A DNA stretch of 64,000 bases from Halictus rubicundus (lineage: Eukaryota > Arthropoda > Insecta > Hymenoptera > Halictidae), in contig NC_135151.1 in NCBI RefSeq assembly GCF_050948215.1, positions 20,210,720 to 20,274,719 on the forward strand, read 5' to 3'. Positions 11,965-21,768 of the stretch are shown one piece after another. Made by a program: the position numbers and the translations under genes. The number at the start of each line of letters is the position of its first letter. The stretch's first letter is position 1. A model generated the notes under the pieces. That model was not told the DNA's origin and searched no databases. It worked only from the letters and a program-made list of their open reading frames with translations.

Positions 11965-13777
11965 ATGATGGCCAAGATGTTGTGTGTTTTCGTATTGTTT
12001 CTCGCGGTGCAAAACGTGCGCGCTGTTAAGTTGGACAATGAAACTGTTAGTATAGGTAAAAGTTTGAATATAGGTAAACACTCAGTTTTATTAACAGAAA
12101 ACGAATCGAATCGAAATATTAACAATTCTATTCGAAACAGATCTTGCCAAATATAATGCCATCTATTATAACCCGGACACCGGAGTCAATCTCAAGCCGG
12201 AACTGGAAGATACTAGCAGAGATCCTTTGTCAACGAAGATCGCGTTTCGAGGTCTGCCCTGCCAATGCGAAAATCTCCAATGTAGCTGTTGCACCGGCAT
12301 CAATCTGACCTCGATCAATTTTAATCGTCGCGCGTGCACAAAGTTCACCTACGACTCCTCAGCGTTGGCCATTAACATGGCGTTGACCATGAACGAGAGA
12401 GAGATCTATTCCAATACCTTGTCTGGTAAGTTGTTGTATTCATTCTGAAATATTAAGTATGAAAAACAATTTCTCTGGATTTTGAAATAATTTCTATTCA
12501 GAAATTCTCAATTGTTGATTTTAGAAAAAATTATTAGAAAATTCCCAGTCAGCAAAGTATTAACTGTTGAAATAATCGTATACCTGTATTTCAATATAAA
12601 ATATTGTATGAAAAGAAATGTTAGGTTGCTTTCTATAATTTATAAAATTCCAATACCTCGTCTGGTAAGTTGTTATATTCATTCTGAAAAATTGCTGAAG
12701 TATGAAAAAAATTTCTGTTGGTTTTGAAATAATTTCTAAATTTATTTAGAAATTCTCAACTGTTGATTTAAAGAAAAATATTACAAAATTCCCAGTCAGC
12801 AAAGTACTAAGAACTGTTCAAATAAAATATATCTGTATTTCAATATAAAACATTGTGTAAAAAGGAATGTCACGTTGCTTTCTATAATTTATAAAATTCC
12901 AATACCTCGTCTGGTAAGTAGTTATATTCATTCTGAAAAATTGTTGAAGAATGAAAAATATTTCTGTTGGTTCTGAAATACTTTTTAAATTTATTTATAA
13001 ATTCTCAACTGTTGATTTAAAAAAAAATATTACAAAATTCCCAGTCAGCAAAGTACTAATACCTGTTCAAATAAAATATACCTGTATTTCAATATAAAAT
13101 ATTGTGTAAAAAGAAATGCCACGTTGCTTTCTATAATTTATAAAATTCCAATACCTCGTCTGGTAAGTTGTTACATTCATTCTGAAAAATTGCTGAAGTA
13201 TGAAAAAAATTTCTGTTGGTTTTGAAATAATTTCTAAATTTATTTAGAAATTCTGAACTGTTGATTTAAAAAAAAAATATTACAAAATTCCCAGTTAGCA
13301 AAGTACTAAGAACTGTTCAAATAAAATATACCTGTATTTCAATATAAAATATTGTGTGAAAAGAAATGCCACGTTGCCCTCTATAATTTATAAAATTTCT
13401 TCACCGTAGCTAGAAACCCGCCACCGCTGTGCACCCCAATGCCCTATCTGCCCTTCGTGAACTTCTGCATTCGTTTCTTCGATCTGTACACCGAGGGAAG
13501 AAACCTTCACGCTTGCATCGACTTGGAAACTCGTTTTATTGGCTCGCCGATCATGACCTTGCACTTCAATTGCGTGAAAGTCGGTGTCGATGGAGTCTCT
13601 TGGACCCAAATCGGGAACGCTACCGATGCGGCGGCTGTTGAAACGTATACGGTAGTAGAGGAACCGGAAGTGTACGACGAGGTGGAGTTCGAGCAGCAAG
13701 ATTTGGAGGCTTACGTGAACTATACGTCGACGCTAAGCCCTGAAGAGGAAGCTCAGATTGGGCAGCTTAAGCTCTGA
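11965..13777 (+). CDS. Gene B: secreted DUF4773-family protein (247 aa)
   Basis: Exons 11965-12055, 12141-12425 and 13410-13777 (both introns phase 1) give 248 codons including the stop. MMAKMLCVFVLFLAVQNVRA is a signal peptide. The core shows PCQCENLQCSCC (C71, C73, C78, C80, C81), then RRACTKFTYDSS with an amphipathic beta block (MALTMNEREIYSNTLS), then PPPLCTPMPYLPFVNFCIRF, LHACIDLETRF and HFNCVKVG, aligning block by block with genes A and C. The last 50 residues are moderately acidic (EEPEVYDEVEFEQQD) without long Asp runs. The start was chosen because it begins the signal peptide; the open frame upstream is unlikely to be coding. Intron 2 (12426-13409) is filled by a fourfold tandem duplication that repeats the end of exon 2 and its donor. 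Function is unknown. Confidence 0.85.
12411..13397 (+). repeat. Fourfold tandem duplication (~239-249 bp unit) spanning the 5' splice site of gene B intron 2
   Basis: Units begin at about 12411, 12650, 12899 and 13148 with CCAATACCTYGTCTGGTAAG, which in the first unit is the last 15 bases of exon 2 plus its donor. Units 2-4 therefore each contain a copy of the exon end and an intact-looking 5' splice site (CTGGTAAGT). They are more alike to each other (249 bp spacing) than to unit 1 (239 bp). All share CCCAGTCAGCAAAGTA and CTTTCTATAATTTATAAAAT. The true acceptor (TCACCGTAG) follows at 13409. Confidence 0.9.
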
Positions 13778-14573
13778 CCCTGGACGAACTATGCTCCGTC
13801 TAACTAATTATAAGATGTATCCGAATTAATTTATATTAACTATTTATCTGACATTGATTGGTATAGACATTACCCATAATTGTGACAAGAGCCTGGATCA
13901 AACGAATGTTATAGATAATGTATATTTACTGATCGAAATATCATTTATATTTACTCAGGGACTTAAATATTATGTACATATTTTCTATGTAAGTTGAATA
14001 ACTAGGCCACTATTTTTATAACGTGCAAACTATTTAAATTGCTTATACAAATCTTCATGGTTTTCGGTATTCTCTTGTTCCACCAAAATTTTGTTTGATT
14101 GCGTTACTATTCGTTCCCAAAATCTCTGAGATCTCAGTTCATCGTTTATCACTTGGACCATTTTTGTAACTGTGCCATTGATAAACATTTTTCTGAAGGT
14201 ACATCTTGCAGGCCCATTAAAATCATTCTGATATTTATATAGGGTAACGTGTAGCTATTTATTTGATTTAGTCACTAGAAACTGATAATTGTACGACGAT
14301 TTTGATACTGCGGGTCAAAATGTACCCGGGCACCGCTGTCGGGAGGAGTTAATCTAGCATTGAATATTGTAACGTGAACCGTACTGTTAAGATTGTAGAT
14401 AAAGCGTTATCTGAATAAACGAACAACATTTTGTACAAATCCAAATTGCATGCTCCCTCGCGAACGTACTTTCGATTTCCCGGCGAAACTTGCCTTCTTC
14501 CGGAGTCCAGCTTCCAGAAAAGTTGACCAAACGATCGAATATGGATAAACAGCTCCAGCCAAACCTAAATTTC
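13778..14573. other. Gene B 3' region and spacer before gene C
   Basis: AT-rich 3' sequence without a further coding exon. No clear AATAAA is seen close to the stop. The spacer to the gene C start codon is about 0.9 kb. Confidence 0.4.
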
Positions 14574-14575
14574 TC

Positions 14576-14618
14576 CATAAAACGAGGTCACCGTAAAGAT
14601 ATCCGTTAACCGGTCAGT
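14576..14618 (+). promoter_or_regulatory. Candidate core promoter of gene C
   Basis: A TATA-like CATAAAA at 14576 is followed about 38 bases later by TCAGTC at 14614, which matches the arthropod initiator TCAGT. This would give a 5' UTR of about 63 bases before the ATG at 14678. Spacing is slightly long for TATA-Inr. Confidence 0.3.
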
Positions 14619-14677
14619 CGAGTTTCGATCGTTCGTCGAAGATGTCCTCTCGCGGCGACTGAATTCGCAGACAAACA

Positions 14678-15520
14678 ATGAAGATCTATTGCTTCCTTTT
14701 CCTCGTTTTTCTTGTTGCCGGAAGTTCCGCGAAGAGGATTCACGAAAGGGTCGTCGAAGAGGAAGAGAGGTCGAAGAATTCGGTGAACAATGCGCTTTCG
14801 ATGGAGGACTTCAAGAAGATAGCGGAGTTCGCGAGATTGCTGAAGCAAGCGAACAATACTGCTACGAACCATAGTACTCAGGTGACCGCGACCAGGCAAG
14901 GACCTTGCCAATGCGGCGGAGGAATCTGCGGATGCTGCTCGAGGATTCTGTTCGACACCTGGAAACAAAAGGCTTGCGTAAATGTGACCTACGACGCAGA
15001 CGAGTTCAGCTTCACCGCAAAGGTTTCGATGAACGACAGAGTTCTGTACACGAGAACGATTTCCGGTAGGTTGATCGATCACGCTCTTCAGCATAAAACA
15101 GTGGCTCGCGAAAGTAGACTCAGGTGTACCAAAATGGAGGGTCAGAATAAACGGCAATTGTTTCAGGGAAGAATCCTCGGCCGTTATGCGTGCCAGTGCC
15201 ACGACTGCCGATAGTTAAGGCCTGCATCAGGTTCTACAACATTTATTTCCAAGGAAGAAACATTCACATGTGCGTGAACATGGAAGGAAAATTTCGAGAG
15301 ACCACCTTGTTCAAGGTAACTCGCCTAAGCCGAGATTATTCCAGCTATAAGATTTCCCGTTAGTCGGTTCATTATGGACGCACACATTTCCAGGTCGGAT
15401 TAGATTGTCTGAGATTCGGCTCGAACGGCTTAGCTCTGGTTAAACCTGAGGATGGAGGTGGAATAGGTCAAGTAGTGCTCTTACCAGATGACGACGACGA
15501 TGCAGAAGAAGATTACGATT

Positions 15521-15551
<31 letters not shown>

Positions 15552-15576
15552 CGACGACGACATACTTGATCTATGA
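14678..15576 (+). CDS. Gene C: secreted DUF4773-family protein with a short poly-Asp tail (239 aa)
   Basis: Exons 14678-15065, 15167-15315 and 15394-15576 (introns phase 1 and phase 0) join to 240 codons including the stop. MKIYCFLFLVFLVAGSSA is a signal peptide. A charged, probably helical linker (residues 20-60) precedes the core PCQCGGGICGCC (C77, C79, C84, C86, C87), then KACVNVTYDAD, the block KVSMNDRVLYTRTIS, then PRPLCVPVPRLPIVKACIRF, IHMCVNMEGKF and GLDCLRFG. The end is DDDDAEEDYDYDDDD followed by more Asp, coded almost wholly by GAC/GAT. It is closest in core sequence to gene B. Unlike A, B and D it has no intron after the signal peptide. Reading through the first donor gives a longer open frame to 15214 in the wrong frame for the Cys core, so the spliced model is preferred. 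Confidence 0.85.
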
Positions 15577-15641
15577 AGAAACACAATATTTTCCTCTGTC
15601 GCGAGTTACGCCCTTCCTCAGTTTTGTTCTACAGAACAGTA

Positions 15642-15647
15642 AATAAA
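15642..15647 (+). promoter_or_regulatory. Polyadenylation signal of gene C
   Basis: AATAAA 66 bases after the stop codon, in CAGTAAATAAAATCG. Confidence 0.6.
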
Positions 15648-15700
15648 ATCGTACATTCATTTTTTAAAAATTGGTCTTCAGTTCCCCGCCTGCCACGTCA

Positions 15701-16364
15701 TGTACAGGGTGTCAAAAAATTATATGTCACGGCCACCATAGCGTGATTCTACACCTACGATTTGGTGGAAATTGAAATAAAAAAACTCCCCGCAAAATTG
15801 ACCTTGACCTTGAAAGTCTAGGTCAAAAAAACAAAAATTTTTGTTTTTAATCGTGTTCTACTGGGTCATAAGGATCAACTTTGTGAAAGAAACCATGGGT
15901 CGCATCTCAACCGTTCTTTTAAAAAATGATGTTGCATTTCTTATAATTTTTGCAGCTTCTTTATTTGTAAATTTTTTACGTCCAGCGCCAATATATAAGT
16001 AAATAGCGTACTATCATACAGCGGGTACCATCAGTAAGCTATCTCGTTAGGTATGAAATTATCATAATCATGATACTCCTATTTCCCTAACTACAGAATG
16101 AAAGAAAGAAGCTGCAAAAATTATAAGAAATGCAACATAATTTTTTAAGAGAACGGTTGAGATGCGACCCATGGTTTCCTTCACAAAGTTGATGCTTATG
16201 ACCAGTAGAACACGATTAAACAAAAAAATTTTTGTTTTTTTGACCTTGTTTTACAAGGTCAAGGTCAATTTTGCGGGGAGTTTTTTATGTCAATTTCCAC
16301 CAAATCGTAGGTGTAGAATCACGCTATGGTGGCCGTGGCATATAATTTTTTGACACCCTGTACA
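15701..16364. mobile_element. Foldback element with ~260-bp inverted arms
   Basis: The element begins TGTACAGGGTGTCAAAAAAT and ends with its complement, ATTTTTTGACACCCTGTACA. The arms continue as inverted copies for roughly 260 bases, including CGGCCACCATAGCGTGATTC, ACCTACGATTTGGTGGAAATTG and ACCATGGGTCGCATCTCAACCG, around a spacer of roughly 130 bases. No coding sequence is seen; short open frames in the arms are artefacts. It sits between genes C and D. Confidence 0.85.
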
Positions 16365-17008
16365 AATCTCTTAAAGGAAAACGAACTTTGCGAAAGTAGA
16401 GGCCTCGAGCTTTAAAATGAGTGGCTTATGGTTTTACGAAATTATCGTAATTTAAATGTCGACCATTTTTATATCATCCACTCTACATACTGTGAGAGAA
16501 AATTATTGTTTCATGTCTCTTCCATTTTGGAGCAAACTCGATCGTTCACTTTCTAAGCACCATCAATTGTTGTATGTGTTATAATTCGAATTTGTAATTT
16601 ATAAATAATTATAAATAATTTATAATTCAAAATACTATGAGTCATTAAAAATGTACTGATATTTGTTCAGCTCTTTATAATGGATATATCAAATTCGCAG
16701 TTTAAAGTACAATGTATCGCGTTCGAGAAAATATTGCGAGACAATTGAATTCGACATTAAACAATACGCGTTCGAGAAAGCGGCGAATAAACATAACAAA
16801 CAGGTGCAGCAAAGAAATGATTTCATTATATCTCGGTGATCATCCTGCACGTTCTATGGGGAAATCACCGAGCCGAGGACGAATCTGACAATATTGTTTA
16901 GTGGAATAACAATCGGCGGTGCTCGCTGGAATCGAGAGAGGTGCAACCTGTATTGGTAATAGAGTTGTGAGTGCACCATAGTGAAGCATGCATTGGAACA
17001 CTCTGAGC
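16365..17008. other. Spacer upstream of gene D
   Basis: AT-rich sequence with no gene. It presumably contains the gene D promoter, but I see no convincing TATA or initiator. Confidence 0.35.
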
Positions 17009-18262
17009 ATGAATTTTAGAACGTGCAACGCCCTAATTTCGTTTTGGTTGCATTTCTTCTTTCACTGGCCCCTTACTGTCACAGAAGAAAGTTAGTATTT
17101 TTTTGTTACGTCCACTTCCTTGTTTCGTGTTCATTCTTTTTGAAATAGAATTAAATGAAACGTGTGATAGGGTATCCGATCGCGAATGGATTTTTGGCTT
17201 ACAAAACCGTGACGAGTATTCGGCCATCTTGCACCTGTCCGACGTCTTACGCGTGTTCTTGTTGCCAGATTGTGACCATTTTGTTCATCAAGGCTGAGAA
17301 AAATCGTAAGTGCGTAATTACTTAACGTAGTGGCGTTTATTATTCGCAGAGTCATTACTTCTTCTTCTTTTTTTTTTCATTTAAATCTGCAATTTGTGCA
17401 GTTTGCGTTAACTTCGTCTACCAGGGAAACGGAGTGAGAATTGACGTGACGTTAAACTCGGACGTACTGAAATCCAGAAAAGTTACAGGTGACTGCAGCG
17501 TCGTTATTTTTCCAAACACAGTGTTTACTCGATATATGTACAAAACACGGGTCCAGCCAGGGACATGTATCGGTTAGGAGATAGTATTCCTTGATCCACG
17601 CCGACCGACGGTCTAAGACTAGGACTTTTATCGGCTAGGCATTTGGGACATATATAGAGTAAACACTGTACACATCTTCGGAACTGATTTCTCCGTTTCG
17701 CAGATTATAGTCCGCTGAAGTTTTGCATCGATATACCGCGCTGTGTTTTCTCAACCGCGTGCATAAACGTTTTGGAGCTTAATCAGTTCTCTAGGTAATG
17801 TTTTGATATTCAGATGATCTCGAGTGCCTGGTCATTAAATATTTTTTTTTAAGGTCGATTACGGTTTGCCTTCGACTGGACATCTACTCAAAGAAACGAA
17901 TATGGCAGCTGAATTACGATTGTGTTAGTATATCAACGGTCCCTGAAGCGATGACCGCTGGCACTACTAAAATGATGAGTAATTCTACTACCAAAATGAT
18001 GGCTGCTACTACCACTAAAATGACGGGCAGTGCTACTACTGCTACAACTAAAATTATGGCCGCAACAACTACCACAATGAAGCCTGGAATGTCAGCAATG
18101 TCCAGCAGTCAGATGACGATGACTACGATGACAACTACCGCTATGACAACGACAACGATGTCGACGATGGTACCGCGTAGAGCGGAAACCGAAGAAACCA
18201 CACCGGATGTGGAATTAATAACAGAACCGGGAAGTGAAACGACGATTATAGATATTGATTGA
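17009..18262 (+). CDS. Gene D: divergent DUF4773-family protein with a Thr/Met-rich mucin-like tail (267 aa)
   Basis: Exons 17009-17090, 17171-17305, 17402-17488, 17704-17794 and 17854-18262 (phases 1, 1, 1, 2) give 268 codons including the stop. The N-terminus (NALISFWLHFFFHWPLTVT) is a plausible signal peptide. The core is recognisable but diverged: PSCTCPTSYACSCC has five rather than four residues between the two Cys groups. It is followed by LCVNFVYQGNGVRIDVTLNS, then the blocks KFCIDIPRCVFSTACINV, ITVCLRLDIY and LNYDCVSI. The last ~105 residues are Thr, Met, Ala and Ser, with repeated TTKM and TTTM motifs, suited to O-glycosylation, and then a short acidic end. Exon 1 is the least certain part; its acceptor (GTGATAG) was chosen because it keeps frame and avoids a stop. 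Most divergent of the four; function unknown. Confidence 0.75.
17518..17670. mobile_element. TATATA-type MITE, short variant, in intron 3 of gene D
   Basis: The termini are ACAGTGTTTACTCGATATAT and, at the other end, ATATATAGAGTAAACACTGT. Internal CAAAACACGGGTCCAGC and TTTATCGGCTAGGCATTTG match the copy at 44753-44921. It lies wholly in the intron between 17488 and 17704. Confidence 0.65.
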
Positions 18263-20173
18263 TTAATATTTATACGTAATACATAATGTATTCGTGACTC
18301 TATAATATTTCAAGTTAATGGGGGCAACCTCGTAAATGTAATGATTCGATTTTTCATTGAGGTAACGTTTCATGAGGTGTAGCGATCATTTCGAGTGCCT
18401 GAAGTATCGATTGAAAATGTAGGTACAATTTTATTATAAAAAATATATTTCCTGCATAGTGAACAGTTACATGCTTATCGCAACTTGCGCTGGATGAAGC
18501 GCAATGACTTTGACCTTTATGTTGTCTTAGGTTCCGAGATAATCGCAGAAAACTTTGTAGGTTTGTGGATGAATAGCCCCTCTAGCTATCCCTAGCTTGG
18601 TGTTCCTTCTCGAGAAATTTTATAATTGATTATTTCTCATTTCTAGAGAGGTTCCAGTATTTCTCGAGAAATTTAAATCTAGGAAAATTCTTATGAATCT
18701 CATTTGTTTTATAACATATTTTCGAAAATGAATTTTCAGTTAACTCAAAAACTTTCGAGAAATATAGTCCTATTTCTCATTTCTCGAGAAATGAAAAATG
18801 TTGAGAAATCAGGAACACTAGGTATAGCTGAAGGGGCTATAGGTATAGCTAAGACCTACATAGCTATATCTATAGCTCTTCTCCCCCAAATCCGCCACTT
18901 ACTTCAGTACAAGTACAATAATATACAAAATTTCCAAGAGAAGGTATACATAGTTCAAGTTGGTTGGAGTTAGCGTGGTGAGGTGGCAGACCCGACCATA
19001 CACACAAAAATTACCTTAATTAAATACATCTTCCACACTGGGTATACAGACATTTCAACACTTACCGTTCTGTTTTGATTTCTTATGTTTCGTTGACCCT
19101 GAAAGTGGCACTCATACGCAGAACACTGCAGAACATACATAGAAAGATTGCGGAGAGATATGCGAGCGAATATTCCTCGATTAGATTAGGTTTCCACGAA
19201 CGTATTGACGCCTATTTCATAATGAGATTGCTTTGTTCGTTAGAACAATTAAGTAGGTACTGAATAAACTAGAAACGCGTCTATAGTCACTAATCCACAA
19301 AGATTTTTGTATATTAATGTACAGGAAAAAATTGTTCAAACCAACGTCCTTAACAACATAGGTCGAGGTCAAAGTCGTTGGAGATTGGTCCGCTAAATGT
19401 AATATTTACCAGCATCAACAAATATTACGTAGTAACATTCTTTGTTTTAACGTACATAACAAGTTCACTATAATACAATAACATCCATAGATGCACACGT
19501 ATTCAATATTCCCGACATACATTACGTTATTTGCAGTCATTTATGAAGTGGTATTGTATGAATTGTTAATATATGTAACGTTAATGAAATTGTACAATAA
19601 AATTAATCGAGAAGCTTAAATAAGCTTTACATTGTAAAGTACATTAATGATACATTCTTAGATTGTAAGGAAATAGTTTAAATGATTACTCATTTATATA
19701 ATTATATCATAGTATAAAAATTCAAAGAAATGTACTCATTTGAATATCATGTTCAGTTAGTTTATCCTACATGCAATTACAAGAGAGATACCAAGATGAA
19801 CATTATTCTTACAGTATTATTTTCAAAATTAAGACTCCGAACGAAATCATTTTGACCATCAAAAAGAGCAAAAAATGTAACTCGTAAAACATGTAAAGTG
19901 TAATTTTTTAAGTGGTCTGCTTTGGCTCCGAGGTCTAGGTACAGGCAAAAAAGAATTTTAAATCGCATCCGATGTAACTTCAATATTTTATATTTTTATT
20001 TACCAAACATTTCATCGCTTACAAAATCATGAACAAGGTATTCAGATAAAATTTTACATTAACTCTGCGGTAATTGAACGAAATAGGACTCGTCAGAAAT
20101 GGCCGCTTTTCGAATTAAATCAAGAAAATTTTAATCATTTGGTAACGTGAAAAACTACAAATTTTCAAAGTGA
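18263..20173. other. Intergenic, no gene seen apart from one inverted-repeat element
   Basis: AT-rich DNA between gene D and the TPX2-like gene. Short open frames here lack domains or splice context. It contains the inverted-repeat element at 18555-18861. Confidence 0.4.
18555..18861. mobile_element. Inverted-repeat MITE with internal TTTCTCGAGAAAT palindromes
   Basis: The left arm (GTAGGTTTGTGGATGAATAG, then CCCCTCTAGC and GTGTTCC) pairs with the right arm (GGAACACTAG, then GCTGAAGGGGCTATAG and TAAGACCTAC). Between the arms, TTCTCGAGAAAT occurs at about 18618, 18661 and 18779. No coding sequence. No target-site duplication could be fixed. Confidence 0.55.
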
Positions 20174-21111
20174 GATCGGGGAAGTATAGTAGTCCGGAGG
20201 AGGAAAAAATCGCACAAAATCGATGGCCCGCAATTCGTCGATTTTGCCGATTTACCCATGGTCGGTGACTCACTTTTCCAAAGTCAAAGACACCGTTATC
20301 CAAGTGGTATGCGATTGAAATTTAATTGATCAATCAAATAGTTCACAGAGACCGAAACGAACGAGCAAGGAAGTGAAGACACCACTAATCACTGCCACAA
20401 GTCCGTTTGGGTCCCACGGTGAAAATAAATGCAAACAAGGCGATAATAAACCCGAACGTGTTAAGAAGTTAATTGATTATAATTTGTATAAATATTGGGT
20501 CGATTTATCAATTTGTTTCTTATCTACAGAATTTAGATGATGAGAAAAACCCGCAGGTGTTTCGAGCAAATCCGCTTCTTAAGTATCTAAAAGCTAGAGC
20601 GATGAAAATGCATAAAACTGATAAAAATGACAATAACAATGCTGCGAAAATGGACTGCGATGACATTGTTAAAGGACAGAAGTTACAAAGTCCTAACAAA
20701 AAGAAGAAGAATACGGAAGTAAGTATAATATACGGTTCAAGGTGACTCTTTTCTTCGTGTTTCTTGATCGACGCAAACTTCATATTGCTAATCGTTCAAA
20801 CATAACATTCTTCCTGCGTAAAATATTTCAGATTTGGAAGAAACCACCGTTTGTACCGTGTCCAGTGTAGAAGATATTAGAGAATCCTAAAACTCCATCC
20901 ACTTCGAACAAAGACACGAGCGGAAGAAAGAAAAAGATACAACGCGACTTTGAAACTGAAAGAAAAGAAAGTGCAAGAACAGAGGCAACTGGAGCTTGCG
21001 GTTAAACAGAAGCAAGAAGAGGCAGAAATTGCGCTCCTAAGGAAGCAAATGGTCCATAAAGCACAACCAGTTCGGAAATACAAATTGGGTCTCCCAAAGA
21101 TACAGAAATGA
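20174..21111 (+). pseudogene. TPX2-like spindle assembly factor gene, apparently damaged in the last exon
   Basis: Exon candidates are ~20174-20296 (contains DGPQFVDFADLP, like the N-terminal Aurora-binding region of TPX2), 20349-20459, 20530-20718 and 20832-21111. The last exon ends with a coiled coil and TRAEERKRYN...ALLRKQMVHKAQPVRKY, a clear match to the conserved TPX2 C-terminal domain that binds microtubules. However, the frame entering exon 4 (IWKKPPFVPCPV) hits TAG at 20868, and the coiled-coil frame is reached only after two further frame changes within about 40 bases, each next to a CC run (near 20862 and 20885). So the gene is either a pseudogene, a truncated protein ending at 20870, or the sequence has two missing bases. 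The first exon's start and its junction to exon 2 are also unresolved. Homology is secure; integrity is not. Confidence 0.55.
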
Positions 21112-21173
21112 TCATTGACTGATCCTCAAATCCCTACAACATTATGACGTCGCATAGATATTAATAATTTAAG

Positions 21174-21297
21174 TTAACACTAGGTTTACGGAGCATTAAT
21201 ATTCTACATTACTATACAAAAATAACCATCGCGTGTTTATAAAACTTTTAGCGATTTTTATTATGTCATTTTGACAGGTCCCGTAAACCTAGTTTCA
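21174..21297. mobile_element. TTAA-flanked MITE, short copy (124 bp)
   Basis: The copy begins TTAACACTAGGTTTACGGAG and ends CCCGTAAACCTAGTTTCAA. It keeps the family motif TGTCATTTTGACAGG near the right end; the right TTAA has mutated to TTCAA. Located just after the TPX2-like gene. Confidence 0.6.
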
Positions 21298-21768
21298 ATA
21301 CAATTCTGTATATCTGTATAATATCAATCTACATAATAAATCTGATCTTAGTTCCTGGAATCTAGGATCTGTACACGTTAACATGTTTCCGCACATAGTC
21401 ACGTATACATAAACACGCCTACAATAATTTGTGTAAAAAACTTGTTGGAGTGTAACACTTCATTTACTGGAAGATTGTGCTACAAAAAGCAGGAGTTTAA
21501 AAATTGTCTTTGAAATAACAATCTACAATAAAATTATTATATTCTATTACTGACACTCAGTTAAAAAAATTTATTAAGAAATCTTTAGTTGTGAATCATA
21601 AATTCTTGTCATCTATTGAACAACTACCTGTAGGTAGTACTGTGTTATACGGTAGATACCTTGTCAATTAAGTAGAAAGTTCTCAGATATAGTATGTAGA
21701 TTATTGATTTGGTAAGAAATTGTACACGGTTAAAAATAATATTCATTAAACAAGAGATTGAATGTAAA

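Noticed and set aside
15067..15214. Read-through of gene C exon 1 to a stop at 15214
   Set aside because: The spliced frame restores the conserved Pro-Cys block; the read-through frame does not.
16162..16353. 63-codon open frame in the right arm of the foldback element
   Set aside because: It mirrors the left arm and has no domain; inverted-repeat artefact.
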